NCBI RefSeq assembly: GCF_027924905.1
Contig: NZ_AP027055.1
Coordinates: 2,108,001-2,172,000, forward strand
Direction: 5' to 3'
Origin: Limnohabitans sp. INBF002
GTDB taxonomy: Bacteria > Pseudomonadota > Gammaproteobacteria > Burkholderiales > Burkholderiaceae_C
Length of the DNA stretch: 64,000 bases
A model generated the notes under the pieces. It worked only from the letters and a program-made list of their open reading frames with translations. It was not told the DNA's origin and did no database searches. A program made the position numbers and the translations under genes. Numbering within the stretch: the first letter of the stretch is position 1; each line of letters opens with the position of its first letter. Below, piece by piece: positions 28,876 through 38,316 of this stretch.

Positions 28876-29280
28876 TTAAACGCCTTTGTTACGCATCCAA
28901 TCCGCTGTTTGGAAAAAACTATTTTTCAAACGTGTACGCAACCCCTCAGGCACATCGGTCTCACCCATGGCTTGGTCCATGCACGCCACCCATTGGTCGC
29001 GTTCTTTGATGCCAATGGCAAAAGGCATGTGACGCATGCGCAAGCGCGGGTGGCCATGTTGCTCGACATAGTAATTAGGCCCGCCCAACCAGCCGCACAA
29101 AAACATGAACAAGCGTTCGCGTGCATTGGCCAAGTCGGGGCCGTGCGTGGCGCGCAGCTCTAGGTAAGCGGGCTCTAAATCCATGAGGTCATAAAAACGG
29201 TCAACCAAAACACGCACGCGCGCTTCGCCGCCTAGCCATTCAAACGGGGTATCAAAAGGTGATTTTTCTTCGATTTGCAT
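28876..29280 (-). CDS. Group II truncated hemoglobin
   Basis: A 134-residue globin. The heme-pocket residues of group II are in place: tyrosine B10 in DRFYDLM (Y30), the GGPNYYVEQHGHPRLRMRHMP block with proximal H84, and W97 (G8) in DQWVACMDQAM. These proteins bind oxygen or NO and are often linked to redox protection. It is 14 bp behind the FtsX-type permease gene. Confidence 0.95.
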   Translation of the reverse strand: MQIEEKSPFDTPFEWLGGEARVRVLVDRFYDLMDLEPAYLELRATHGPDLANARERLFMFLCGWLGGPNYYVEQHGHPRLRMRHMPFAIGIKERDQWVACMDQAMGETDVPEGLRTRLKNSFFQTADWMRNKGV

Positions 29281-29294
29281 CTGTCAATTCTCAA

Positions 29295-31985
29295 TCAATG
29301 GCTGGCTTGTCTGAGGGTCTGCACCACCGGGCGGCGCAGCACATCGCGCAAGCCCCACCAACCTGCAGCTAGCGCCAGCAATGCGCCAGCAGCGGCACCG
29401 AGCACAGGCACCCACAGGCTGGCGGTCCATTCAAACTCAAATGCAAAGTGGGCCAAGCCCCAACCCATGGCCATCGCAACGCCACTGGCCAAGAAACCGG
29501 CGAGTGCGCCCACCCCTGCCAACTCCGCACGTTGCACATTGGCCAGCAATTGGTTGGATGCACCTAGCGCTCGGAGCACCGCGTATTCACGCGCGCGCTC
29601 TTCCCGTGTCGCAGTGACAGCGGCAAACAACACCACCAAACCAGCAGCGAGCGTGAACAAGAACAAAAACTCCACGGCGCTCACCACTTGGTCAAGCACC
29701 GTTTGGACTTGGTTCAAAGTCGCGCCCATGTCCACACTGGTGACATTGGGAAAGCGGTTAATAAGTTGGTTATCAAAATTGATTTTGCTGGACGCTGCCG
29801 CAGGCACTTGCTGCGGCGCACGGAAAGCAGCGATGTACGTGGTGGGCACATCAAAGCCTGCCACGGTGGTCATGCGGCTGACGGGATACATCACAAAGAA
29901 ATTGGCGCGCATGGAAGTCCAGTCCACACGCCGGATTGAGGTGATACGAGCCTCATGCAACAGACCCGCCATATCAAAACTCAAGCTGTCACCCAACTTG
30001 AGCTTCAATGTTTTGGCGATGCCTTCTTCGATGCTCAAACCACCGACCTCTTCGGCCTGCCAAGCACCAGCCACCAAGGTGTTGTGTTCGGGCGGTGTGG
30101 CGTTGAACGACACATTGAATTCACGGTCTACCAAACGCTGCGCACGCTCTTCGGTGTAGCTGTCGGGTGTAACGGTAGTGCCGTTCACCGCCACCAAACG
30201 CGCACGAATCATGGGATACCAATCAGGTTTGCTCACGCCCGCTTCACGCAAGGTTTGCAAAAACGGTTCAGCCTGAATGGGCTGAATGTTGATCACGAAA
30301 CGGTTCGGCGCGTTGGCGGGTGTGGCATTGCGCCAGCTACTGATGAGGTCGGTACGCAGCAACACCAGCAAGGCCAAGGCCAACAAGCCGACGGCCAGAG
30401 CACTCACTTGCACCATCGCATAAATAGGGCGTGCGCTCACCTGTCGCGTGGCCAGCATCAGCCACGGTGGTGCCGCGCCTTCCACCACGCTGCGGCGCAA
30501 CACCTGCACAGCCAACCAAGCCATGCCCGCAAACAACAGCACCGCTCCTGCAAAGCCGCCCACCACCATGAGACCGAGTTTCAAATCACGGCTGACGGCA
30601 ATCAACAACACAGAAAAACCGGTGAGGCCCAAGACCCACACGCTGAGCGTGGTGGCTTTGAGTTCCCCCACATCGCGACGCATCACGCGCAATGCAGGCA
30701 CGCTGGCCAGCTGCAACACAGGTGGCAAGCCAAACGCCAGCAACAAGGTCAAACCTGTGCCCAAGCCATACACCACCGGCCACACACTGGGTGCAGGCAA
30801 GGCCGTGTCAACCAAGCCTTTGAGCAAGGCCACGAACACCAAGTGCACGGCATAGCCAAGGGCCAACCCCAACACGCTGGCAAAGGTGCCCACCCACACA
30901 AATTCTGCGCTGTACGACAGGGCAATGTGGCGTTGGCTCAAACCCAATACGCGCAGCATGGCGCAGTCATCCAAATGACGTGCAGCAAAAGCGCGTGCAG
31001 CCAAGGCCACCGCCACGGCACTGAGCAATGCAGCCAGCAAGGCCACAAGGTTCAAAAACTTACCCGCGCGGTCCAAGGTTTGACGCATTTCGGGGCGGCC
31101 CGCTTCGAGAGACTCCACGCGCACACCGCGCACCTCGGGCTTCTTACTCTCAGCTTCAGCCCAGGCTAAAAAGTTTTTAGCAGCATCGTCGCTGCCCCCT
31201 ACAGCGTAGCGCCACGTCACCCGACTGGCGGGTTGAACCAGCGCGGTGGCGGCTAAATCGCCGCTATTCATCAACACACGGGGTGCAAAGTTCATGAAGC
31301 CTGCACCACGGTCTGGCTCGTGCACCAGCACGCGACTGATGCGTAAGCGGCTGTTGCCCAGCAACACACTGTCGCCCACGTCAAGGCCCAAGGCTTCTAA
31401 GCCAGCGGGCTCGATCCAGACCTCGCCACGGGTTGGGATGGCGCTGATTTTCTCAACGTTTGACTGGCTGATGCGCTTGGCGCCTTCGCTGGCAGTGCTG
31501 TCATGGTTCAATGCAAGTTGCGCTTGCGCCAAGCTGCTTGCCACTTTAAGTTCGCCGCGCAAAGGGTAACCTGCCTCGACAGCTTTGAGCGCCACCAAAC
31601 GGCTATTGCTCTCCGCACCGCTTTGCGATTGCCCACGCGCCATGGTGGGGAAGCTCAATGTGGTCACACCTTGCAAGCCAGCATCTTTGGCGTGTTGCAC
31701 GATGTGCGCAGGCGTGGCCTGGTCGCTCACGACGACCACATCGCCGCCTAAGAGTTGGCGGGCATCGCGTTGCAAACCACCGTTCAAGCGGTCGGCCAAA
31801 AAGCTGACTGAGCTGAGCGCTGCCACACCCAAAGCTACGGCCACCACCAACAAACGGAGTTCACCTGCGCGGGCATCACGCCAGAGCGTACGCCAAGCTT
31901 GTGTCCACCATGTCACGCCTGAATAGACCAACGCTTGCTGCGCTGTACCCGATGGACTTGCACCTTGTTGCACATGCGTGTTCAT
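29295..31985 (-). CDS. Large FtsX/MacB-type ABC permease (YbbP-like)
   Basis: An 896-residue permease with two FtsX-type halves: one membrane segment near residues 44-65 (LLVVAVALGVAALSSVSFLA), a periplasmic MacB domain, segments at about 315-450, a second periplasmic domain, and C-terminal segments to 880. This matches YbbP, usually paired with the YbbA ATPase for export of lipids or lysophospholipase-linked substrates. No ATPase gene is adjacent; the only LolD-like ATPase in view is LolD. Its ATG overlaps the fdhD stop. Confidence 0.9.
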   Translation of the reverse strand: MNTHVQQGASPSGTAQQALVYSGVTWWTQAWRTLWRDARAGELRLLVVAVALGVAALSSVSFLADRLNGGLQRDARQLLGGDVVVVSDQATPAHIVQHAKDAGLQGVTTLSFPTMARGQSQSGAESNSRLVALKAVEAGYPLRGELKVASSLAQAQLALNHDSTASEGAKRISQSNVEKISAIPTRGEVWIEPAGLEALGLDVGDSVLLGNSRLRISRVLVHEPDRGAGFMNFAPRVLMNSGDLAATALVQPASRVTWRYAVGGSDDAAKNFLAWAEAESKKPEVRGVRVESLEAGRPEMRQTLDRAGKFLNLVALLAALLSAVAVALAARAFAARHLDDCAMLRVLGLSQRHIALSYSAEFVWVGTFASVLGLALGYAVHLVFVALLKGLVDTALPAPSVWPVVYGLGTGLTLLLAFGLPPVLQLASVPALRVMRRDVGELKATTLSVWVLGLTGFSVLLIAVSRDLKLGLMVVGGFAGAVLLFAGMAWLAVQVLRRSVVEGAAPPWLMLATRQVSARPIYAMVQVSALAVGLLALALLVLLRTDLISSWRNATPANAPNRFVINIQPIQAEPFLQTLREAGVSKPDWYPMIRARLVAVNGTTVTPDSYTEERAQRLVDREFNVSFNATPPEHNTLVAGAWQAEEVGGLSIEEGIAKTLKLKLGDSLSFDMAGLLHEARITSIRRVDWTSMRANFFVMYPVSRMTTVAGFDVPTTYIAAFRAPQQVPAAASSKINFDNQLINRFPNVTSVDMGATLNQVQTVLDQVVSAVEFLFLFTLAAGLVVLFAAVTATREERAREYAVLRALGASNQLLANVQRAELAGVGALAGFLASGVAMAMGWGLAHFAFEFEWTASLWVPVLGAAAGALLALAAGWWGLRDVLRRPVVQTLRQASH

Positions 31986-32869
31986 GTCATGGCCACCTTG
32001 TGCACGCCGCCCACGGCCAGCGTGGGGTCCAATTGCAAACGCTCAGGTGCGGTATAGCAAAGAAAGTGTTTGTTCGTCGCGCGACCAATCGTGCACAGCT
32101 GCAAACGCGTGGCCACGTCGTAGCCCATTTGCGTGATGCCGCTGCGCGAAACCACCACGGCCACGCCCATTTGGGCGGACTTCATCACCATCTCACTGGT
32201 CAAGCGGCCGGTGGTGTAAAAAATCGAATCGGCATCGGCAGACACGCCTTGCATCCACATCCAGCCTGCGATGGTGTCGATGGCGTTGTGACGGCCCACA
32301 TCTTCGACAAAGATTTGCATCAACTCGCCGCTGAACAAGGCGCAACCATGCACCGAGCCCGCTGATTTGTAAGTGGTTTCTTGCAAACGAATGGCAGTGA
32401 GCACGCCATACAAACGCGCTTGGCTGATGCGCGCGTCAGGCAGCACCAAGTGGTCGATTTCGCCCATCAAGTCGCCAAACACACTGCCTTGACCGCAGCC
32501 CGTGGTGACCACGCGTTTTTCGGTGCGTGCCTGAATGTCGGCTATGCCGTGACAGGTTTTGACAGCCGCCACGCCTGCACCGTCTTCGCCCGCGTCCCAA
32601 TCGACGGTGATGGATTCGACCTCGCTCACAGTCGCCACCAAACGTTGGTTACGCAAATAACCTAACACCAGCAGTTCAGGGTGTGCACCCAAGGTCATCA
32701 GTGTGACGATTTCACGCTTGTCCACATAGACCGTCAATGCACGCTCGGCGGGAATGGACACCTGTTCACGCACACCATGTTCGTTCACGACGTCAATCTG
32801 TCGGGTCAGTTCAGCTTGCGCTTGGGTCAGGCGTGGCAACACAGGAGAAGTAGAAGATGCAATAGACAT
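31982..32869 (-). CDS. fdhD: Formate dehydrogenase sulfurtransferase FdhD
   Basis: A 295-residue factor that transfers sulfur from the cysteine desulfurase to the Mo cofactor of FdhA. Family segments VDKREIVTLMTLGAHPELLVLGYL and FVEDVGRHNAIDTIAGW are present. The active loop reads TTGCGQGS: C125 is kept but the second cysteine of the E. coli CxxC is glycine (G128). It sits downstream of the fdh genes on the same strand. Confidence 0.95.
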   Translation of the reverse strand: MSIASSTSPVLPRLTQAQAELTRQIDVVNEHGVREQVSIPAERALTVYVDKREIVTLMTLGAHPELLVLGYLRNQRLVATVSEVESITVDWDAGEDGAGVAAVKTCHGIADIQARTEKRVVTTGCGQGSVFGDLMGEIDHLVLPDARISQARLYGVLTAIRLQETTYKSAGSVHGCALFSGELMQIFVEDVGRHNAIDTIAGWMWMQGVSADADSIFYTTGRLTSEMVMKSAQMGVAVVVSRSGITQMGYDVATRLQLCTIGRATNKHFLCYTAPERLQLDPTLAVGGVHKVAMT

Positions 32870-32888
32870 AAGCCGACAAGGCTACAAC

Positions 32889-32918
32889 AAAAAGGGCCGC
32901 CACCTTTCGGTGCGGCCC
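32889..32918 (-). terminator. Intrinsic terminator after the small exported protein gene
   Basis: On the minus strand the stem GGGCCGC-ACC / GGT-GGCGGCCC is followed by five T. It ends the fdh transcription unit before fdhD, so fdhD is probably expressed separately or by read-through. Confidence 0.85.
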
Positions 32919-32941
32919 AATGAACAGCAAGGCTGTATGGA

Positions 32942-33307
32942 TTACTTCTTAGCTGGTGCAGCAGGTGCGGCGGCTTTCGCTGGGGCGGCAGCCACAGCAG
33001 GGGCCGATGCAGCGGCAGCCGGCGCAGAAGCGGCGGCCTCTGGTGGCGTGTAAACAAACTTGCCTGGGTCAGCACAAGGCGGTGTGGCCTCGGGCTTGCC
33101 TGCTTTGGCTTTGTTGGTCTTTTGCACGTGGGCTGCTACTTTGTCTTGCGACTTGCACAACAAGTAGGCGTCAGTTTTACCGGCGTGCGCTGTCTTAGCG
33201 GCAGCTTCAGCAGCTTTGGCTTTCGCTTCGTCGTTGGGTGCGGGCAATTTGGCAAAGGCCGTGGCGCTGACAGCAGCCAAGATCAGTGCGAAGAGTGCTT
33301 TGTTCAT
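32942..33307 (-). CDS. Small exported Ala/Pro-rich protein of the fdh cluster
   Basis: A 121-residue protein with signal peptide (NKALFALILAAVSATAFA, cleaved after AFA). The central part has two cysteines (LLCKSQDK and PPCADPGKF), and the tail is a low-complexity Ala/Pro/Lys stretch from about residue 83 to the end. The latter resembles a flexible linker to the cell wall or to a partner. It directly follows fdhC (21 bp). Function is unknown. Confidence 0.75.
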   Translation of the reverse strand: MNKALFALILAAVSATAFAKLPAPNDEAKAKAAEAAAKTAHAGKTDAYLLCKSQDKVAAHVQKTNKAKAGKPEATPPCADPGKFVYTPPEAAASAPAAAASAPAVAAAPAKAAAPAAPAKK

Positions 33308-33328
33308 TTTGTTCTCCTGTTCAGCGCA

Positions 33329-34468
33329 TCAAACGTGCGCTGTGGTGCCCGAGGTTTCTTCGGAGCGATGGGCTGGAATCTTGCCAGCCTTGATGTCGTC
33401 GTGCCAGAGCTCGTGGTGCTCTTTGGCCCATGTCTCGTCCACATAGCCGGTCTTCATGGCTTTGTAAGCGCCTTCCATGCCGATGGTGCCCATGTAGATG
33501 TGGCCGATGAACATGGCCATCATCAACAGCGTGGCAACAGCGTGAATCATGTGCGCCATTTGCATGGTGCTGCGCTCGTACACAAGGAAGGGGATGATTT
33601 TGTCGAGCACGAAGCCCGAAGCCACCACGACCAAACCAAGGGCAAACACACCACCCCAGAACACGATCTTCTCGCCCGCGTTGAAGCGATGCGATGGCAC
33701 CTCGTGGCCGCTGAGCAAACCGCCGCCTTTGATGATCCACACAAAGTCTTCTTTGCTTGGCAAGTTATCTTTCAAGAATGTCACAAAGACCACAGTCAAA
33801 GACACCGCGAACAGAGGGCCTGCAAAGTTGTGCGCATTCTTTAGCAAGTAAGTGATCCAACCAAACAGCGTGTCGCCAATGATCGGTTGCATGAAGAACT
33901 TGCCGAAAGCCATGGTGACGCCAGACAAGGCCAACACCACAAACGCAATGGCATTGGTCCAGTGGGCTGAGCGCTCGAACGGTGTGAAGCGTTCAATCTC
34001 GACACCCGTCGGTTTGCCATGCAACTTGATCATGCCTTTGCGCCAGTAGAAAACACCCACCGCGCCCAACACGATCAACAGCAGCGAACCGCCGTAAGGA
34101 ATGATCCAGTTGTTGCGCACTTGACGCCACGCTTCACCACCATTGGTGAGGCGTGAGCCTGGGTATTGCACAAAGGGTTGAATCAACACGCCAGCCTCTG
34201 GGGCTTCTGACTTGGGCAGGCTGCTGTAGCCTTCCACGCCAGCACCCACCGCACGCCACATGGGCGCGTTGTTGCCGGGTTGGACCTTGCCGCGTTCACC
34301 ATTGGTTTGCTCGGCGTAGCCGGGCGAATCGCTGGCGTCAGGCTTGACGTCTTGGATGTTGACGCTCTGCACAGCCATAGCCGTCGCAGGCGCTTTGTCT
34401 TGCGCGACAGCAGACAGTGCAAACACCGTCAACGCTGCACACAACACCGATTGAAAAGAGCGGTACAT
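33329..34468 (-). CDS. fdhC: Formate dehydrogenase cytochrome b subunit (gamma)
   Basis: A 379-residue membrane subunit that passes electrons from FdhB to quinone. A signal peptide (about residues 1-22) and a ~100-residue periplasmic part with GNNAPMWRAVGAG precede the first segment (YGGSLLLIVLGAVGVFYW). Four further segments follow with the di-heme histidines in FERSAHWTNAI, LKNAHNFAGPLF and MAHMIHAVATLLMMAMFIGH. The long N-terminal extension is typical of the Wolinella/beta-type FdhC rather than E. coli FdnI. Confidence 0.93.
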   Translation of the reverse strand: MYRSFQSVLCAALTVFALSAVAQDKAPATAMAVQSVNIQDVKPDASDSPGYAEQTNGERGKVQPGNNAPMWRAVGAGVEGYSSLPKSEAPEAGVLIQPFVQYPGSRLTNGGEAWRQVRNNWIIPYGGSLLLIVLGAVGVFYWRKGMIKLHGKPTGVEIERFTPFERSAHWTNAIAFVVLALSGVTMAFGKFFMQPIIGDTLFGWITYLLKNAHNFAGPLFAVSLTVVFVTFLKDNLPSKEDFVWIIKGGGLLSGHEVPSHRFNAGEKIVFWGGVFALGLVVVASGFVLDKIIPFLVYERSTMQMAHMIHAVATLLMMAMFIGHIYMGTIGMEGAYKAMKTGYVDETWAKEHHELWHDDIKAGKIPAHRSEETSGTTAHV

Positions 34469-34483
34469 GATGTGCCCCTTTGT

Positions 34484-34705
34484 TTACGGTGCGCGACTGT
34501 TGTCGTTCTGACCGTACTGGCCACGAGCACGCAGGTGCTGCTCCCAGCTGTTTTTATCACCGGCTGTCCAGCCTGATTCGACAAAACTATTGGCTGCGCC
34601 GCTGTAGGCGGTGGCGTCGTTTTTAGTGCCGAGGGTTTGAGCCTTCTCACCGCAAGCGGTGAGAGCGGCCACGCTCAACACAAGGAGTGACATGCGTTTC
34701 ATCAT
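34484..34705 (-). CDS. Mini lipoprotein of the fdh cluster
   Basis: A 73-residue lipoprotein: signal sequence MSLLVLSVAALTAC with the lipobox cysteine about residue 18, then a short polar tail. Its first codons overlap the fdhB stop (ATGATG), so it is translationally coupled between fdhB and fdhC. I know no function. Confidence 0.75.
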   Translation of the reverse strand: MMKRMSLLVLSVAALTACGEKAQTLGTKNDATAYSGAANSFVESGWTAGDKNSWEQHLRARGQYGQNDNSRAP

Positions 34706-35331
34706 TTCTTCACTCCTTCGACTTTGGCGGGTGCTTGGCCAGCTTGCTTAGAGCCGTAAGCCGTGCCCCAGCCCCACACTTCAGCGCCTTTGTTGCGCTT
34801 GACCACGCGGCTGCGGAAGATGTCGGCCACCATGTCGCCGTCACCGGCGAGCAAGGCTTTGGTCGAACACATTTCGGCACAAGCAGGCAACTTGCCTTCG
34901 GCCAAACGGTTGCGACCATATTTTTCAAACTCGGCTTGGCTGCCGTTGGCTTCTGGGCCACCGGCGCAGAAGGTGCACTTGTCCATCTTGCCGCGCACAC
35001 CGAAGGTGCCTTGGCTTGGGAACTGAGGTGCGCCGAACGGGCAAGCGTATGAGCAATAGCCGCAGCCAATGCAAATGTCTTTGTCGTGCAAGACCACACC
35101 TTCGTCGGTCTTGTAGAAGCAGTTCACAGGGCAAACTGCCATACAAGGCGCATCGGAACAATGCATACAGGCGACAGAGATGGATTTCTCGCCGGGGACG
35201 CCATCGTTCAAGGTGACCACACGGCGGCGGTTCACACCCCATGGGACTTCGTGTTCGTTTTTACAAGCGGTGACGCAACCGTTGCACTCGATGCAACGCT
35301 CAGCGTCACAGATAAATTTCATGCGTGCCAT
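34702..35331 (-). CDS. fdhB: Formate dehydrogenase iron-sulfur subunit (beta)
   Basis: A 209-residue electron-transfer subunit with the cysteine pattern for four [4Fe-4S] clusters: CIECNGCVTACKNEHE, CMHCSDAPCMAVCPVNCF, CIGCGYCSYACPFGAPQF and KCTFCAGG...CAEMC. It lacks the C-terminal membrane anchor of E. coli FdoH, matching the short beta subunit of Wolinella-type enzymes. It lies 10 bp after fdhA. Confidence 0.95.
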   Translation of the reverse strand: MARMKFICDAERCIECNGCVTACKNEHEVPWGVNRRRVVTLNDGVPGEKSISVACMHCSDAPCMAVCPVNCFYKTDEGVVLHDKDICIGCGYCSYACPFGAPQFPSQGTFGVRGKMDKCTFCAGGPEANGSQAEFEKYGRNRLAEGKLPACAEMCSTKALLAGDGDMVADIFRSRVVKRNKGAEVWGWGTAYGSKQAGQAPAKVEGVKK

Positions 35332-35341
35332 TTAATTCTCC

Positions 35342-38305
35342 TTAGGCGCGTTCGATGTTGCAAACGGTGGTTTTGGTTTCTTGCATCATGGTGACGCTGT
35401 CGTAACCATACGTGGTGGCTGTGTTGACTGCTTCACCACGCACCACAGGCGCTGCGCCTTTGGGGTAGTACTTGAGCATGTCTTCACCTTGCCAGCGACC
35501 TGAGAAGTGGAAGGGCATCCAAACGGTGCCTGTGTCCACACGCTCGGTCACCAACGCTTGCACGTTCAAACGTGCGCCGGTGGGGCTCTTCAACCACACG
35601 CGCTCGCCGTTGCGAATGCCACGGTCTGCTGCGGTCTTGGGGTTGATTTCCACATAGGCTTCTTGTTGCAACTCGGCCAACCAGGGGTTGGAACGGGTTT
35701 CTTCGCCGCCACCTTCGTACTCGACCAAACGGCCCGAGGTGAGGATGAGCGGGAATTTCTCGTGCACTTTGTCGGCGACGTTCTTGTCTTGGATCGTCTT
35801 GTACAAAGTGGGCAGACGCCAGAACGCTTTTTTGTCAGCGTGCGTGGGGTACTTTTCCACCAAGTCAGGACGCGTGCCATACAAGGGCTCGCGGTGTTGT
35901 GGGATGGGGTCTGGGAAGTTCCACACCACGGCACGCGCTTTGGCGTTACCGAAGGGGTGGCAACCGTGGTTTTGCATGAACACACGCATCATGCCGCCCG
36001 AGTTGTCGGTCTTCCAGTTCTTGCCTTCGGCCAATGCTTTTTCAGCATCGGTGAGTTCGTCCCACCAGCCGAGTTTCTTGAGCAACACGTGGTCGAGTTC
36101 GGGATAGCCCGTGGTGATGTCCGCGCCTTTGGAGTGCGAGCCATCTTCGGCCAACAGGTTTTTGCCGTCTTTCTCGACGCCGAAGTTGGCGCGGAAGTTA
36201 CCGCCGCCTTCCATGACGTGTTTGGAAGTGTCGTACAGGTTGGATGTGCCTGGGTGCTTGAGTTCGGGCGTGCCGTAGCAAGGCCAAGGCAAGCCGAAGT
36301 AGTCACCACCAAAGTCGTAACCGGTTTCTTTGTCTTTGCCGCCTTTGGACTTGAGGGTCTTGACGTCAAAGAGATGCATGTTGCGCATGTGCGCTTTCAA
36401 GCGCTCTGGGCTTTGGCCGGTGTAGCCAATGGTCCAAACCGACTTGTTGATTTCACGCAAGATGTCTTCGACCATGGGTTCGTCCATGCCTTTGACTTTT
36501 TGCAGCTTGTAGTTCTTGACCAGCTCTTTGCCAAAGCCGAGTTTTTCGGCCAATTGGTACATGATCATGTGGTCAGAGCGGCTTTCCCACAAAGGCTCAA
36601 TCACCTTTTCACGCCATTGCAGCGAACGGTTCGAGGCCGTGGCCGAGCCACTGGTTTCAAACTGCGTGGCAGCGGGCAACAGGTAAACGGCGCGGTTGGG
36701 GTTGAGGTCTTCAGCCTTGCCTGGCATGGCGGCCATCGCCGCAGTGGCCGATGGGTAGGGGTCAACCACCACCAACAAGTCCAGCTTGTCCATGGCACGC
36801 TTCATCTCCAAACCACGGGTTTGTGAGTTGGGTGCATGGCCCCAATAGAACACGCCTTTGAGGTTGCTGTCTTGGTCGATGAGCTCGTTCTTTTCCAACA
36901 CACCGTCGATCCAACGCGAGACGGTGATGCCAGGCTTGGTCATCATCGCGGGCGATGCGAAACGGCCTTTGAGCCAATCGAATTCCACACCCCACGCTTT
37001 GGCGAAATGCTTCCATGAGCCTTCGACGATGCCGTAGTAGCCGGGCAAGGAGTCAGGGTTAGGACCGACGTCGGTCGCGCCTTGCACGTTGTCGTGGCCG
37101 CGGAAAATGTTGGTGCCGCCGCCGGCCTTGCCGACGTTGCCCAAAGCCAACTGCAAGATGCAAGAGGCACGCACGATGGCGTTACCAATGCTGTGCTGAG
37201 TTTGACCCATACACCACACGATGGTGCCGGGGTTGTTTTCGTGCAGCATGGTGGCCACTTTGAGCAACTGCTCAGGCGTCACACCGCAAACCTCTTCCAC
37301 TTTGTCTGGCGTCCACTTGGCCATGACTTCTTCTTTGACCTTGTCCATACCGAACACACGGTCGTTGATGTACTTTTTGTCTTCCCAGCCGTTCTTGAAG
37401 ATGATGTGCAAGAGGCCGAACAAGAAAGCAATATCAGAGCCAGAGCGAATACGCACGTACTCGTCAGCCTTTGCTGCAGTGCGTGTGAAACGTGGATCCA
37501 CCACGATCATCTTGCAGCCGTTTTCTTTGGCGTGCAGCATGTGCAACATGGACACAGGGTGGGCTTCAGCCGCGTTGGAACCAATGTACAAAGCGACCTT
37601 GCTGTTTTGCATGTCGTTGTACGAGTTGGTCATCGCACCGTAGCCCCACGTGTTGGCCACACCGGCCACCGTGGTGGAGTGACAAATACGGGCTTGGTGG
37701 TCACAGTTGTTGCTACCGAAGTAGCTCACAAACTTGCGCAGCAAATAGGCTTGTTCGTTGTTGTGCTTCGAAGAGCCGATCCAATACACGCTGTCGGGGC
37801 CTGCGGTTTTGCGCAGATCCAGCAGCTTGGCGCTGATTTCTTCGAGGGCTGTGTCCCAGCTGATGCGCTCGTATTTGCCGTTGACCAGCTTCATCGGGTA
37901 ACGCAAACGGAACTCACCGTGGCCATGCTCGCGCAGGGCCGCACCTTTGGCGCAATGGGCACCGAGGTTGATGGGGGAATCAAACACCGCTTCTTGGCGC
38001 ACCCACACGCCGTTTTCAACCACGGCATCCACCGCACAGCCCACAGAGCAGTGGGTACACACCGTGCGTTTGACTTCAATCTTGCCACCGCCGTTGTTCG
38101 ACATGGCGCCAGAAGCGTTGGCTTTTTTCACCAAGCTCAGCTGCGTGGCAGCCAAACCCACGCCAATGCCCAAACCTGAGCGGCGCAAAAAGCCACGACG
38201 GTCGAGCGTCGGCAAAGCCTGCGACAAGCCACGTTGCAAGCGGCCAACGAAGGCAGAACTGCCAGCAGTGTGGGCAGTTGAATCTGTTTTACGGGTCAAC
38301 AACAT
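35342..38305 (-). CDS. fdhA: Formate dehydrogenase catalytic subunit (Mo/W-bisPGD, cysteine type)
   Basis: A 987-residue Tat-exported enzyme that oxidises formate to CO2 in the periplasm. The twin-arginine signal DRRGFLRRSGLGIG lies near residues 35-48. One [4Fe-4S] cluster is bound by C83, C86, C90 and C118. The metal ligand is C208 in HQARICHSTTV, a normal cysteine codon and not selenocysteine, with H209 next to it. The start at 38305 is set by AAGGAG seven bases upstream. The gene lies 11 bp after the mini Tat-signal gene and heads the fdhA-fdhB-lipoprotein-fdhC-small protein run. Confidence 0.97.
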   Translation of the reverse strand: MLLTRKTDSTAHTAGSSAFVGRLQRGLSQALPTLDRRGFLRRSGLGIGVGLAATQLSLVKKANASGAMSNNGGGKIEVKRTVCTHCSVGCAVDAVVENGVWVRQEAVFDSPINLGAHCAKGAALREHGHGEFRLRYPMKLVNGKYERISWDTALEEISAKLLDLRKTAGPDSVYWIGSSKHNNEQAYLLRKFVSYFGSNNCDHQARICHSTTVAGVANTWGYGAMTNSYNDMQNSKVALYIGSNAAEAHPVSMLHMLHAKENGCKMIVVDPRFTRTAAKADEYVRIRSGSDIAFLFGLLHIIFKNGWEDKKYINDRVFGMDKVKEEVMAKWTPDKVEEVCGVTPEQLLKVATMLHENNPGTIVWCMGQTQHSIGNAIVRASCILQLALGNVGKAGGGTNIFRGHDNVQGATDVGPNPDSLPGYYGIVEGSWKHFAKAWGVEFDWLKGRFASPAMMTKPGITVSRWIDGVLEKNELIDQDSNLKGVFYWGHAPNSQTRGLEMKRAMDKLDLLVVVDPYPSATAAMAAMPGKAEDLNPNRAVYLLPAATQFETSGSATASNRSLQWREKVIEPLWESRSDHMIMYQLAEKLGFGKELVKNYKLQKVKGMDEPMVEDILREINKSVWTIGYTGQSPERLKAHMRNMHLFDVKTLKSKGGKDKETGYDFGGDYFGLPWPCYGTPELKHPGTSNLYDTSKHVMEGGGNFRANFGVEKDGKNLLAEDGSHSKGADITTGYPELDHVLLKKLGWWDELTDAEKALAEGKNWKTDNSGGMMRVFMQNHGCHPFGNAKARAVVWNFPDPIPQHREPLYGTRPDLVEKYPTHADKKAFWRLPTLYKTIQDKNVADKVHEKFPLILTSGRLVEYEGGGEETRSNPWLAELQQEAYVEINPKTAADRGIRNGERVWLKSPTGARLNVQALVTERVDTGTVWMPFHFSGRWQGEDMLKYYPKGAAPVVRGEAVNTATTYGYDSVTMMQETKTTVCNIERA

Positions 38306-38316
38306 GTGCAACTCCT

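Noticed and set aside
29955..31169. 404-codon plus-strand open frame
   Set aside because: Antisense to the YbbP-like permease; composition dominated by His, Gln and Arg with no motif.
37680..37690. Possible selenocysteine in FdhA
   Set aside because: The active-site codon is an ordinary cysteine codon (residue 208), and the frame has no internal TGA.
35507..38179. Two long plus-strand frames (439 and 365 codons)
   Set aside because: Both are antisense to fdhA, whose motifs are unmistakable on the other strand.
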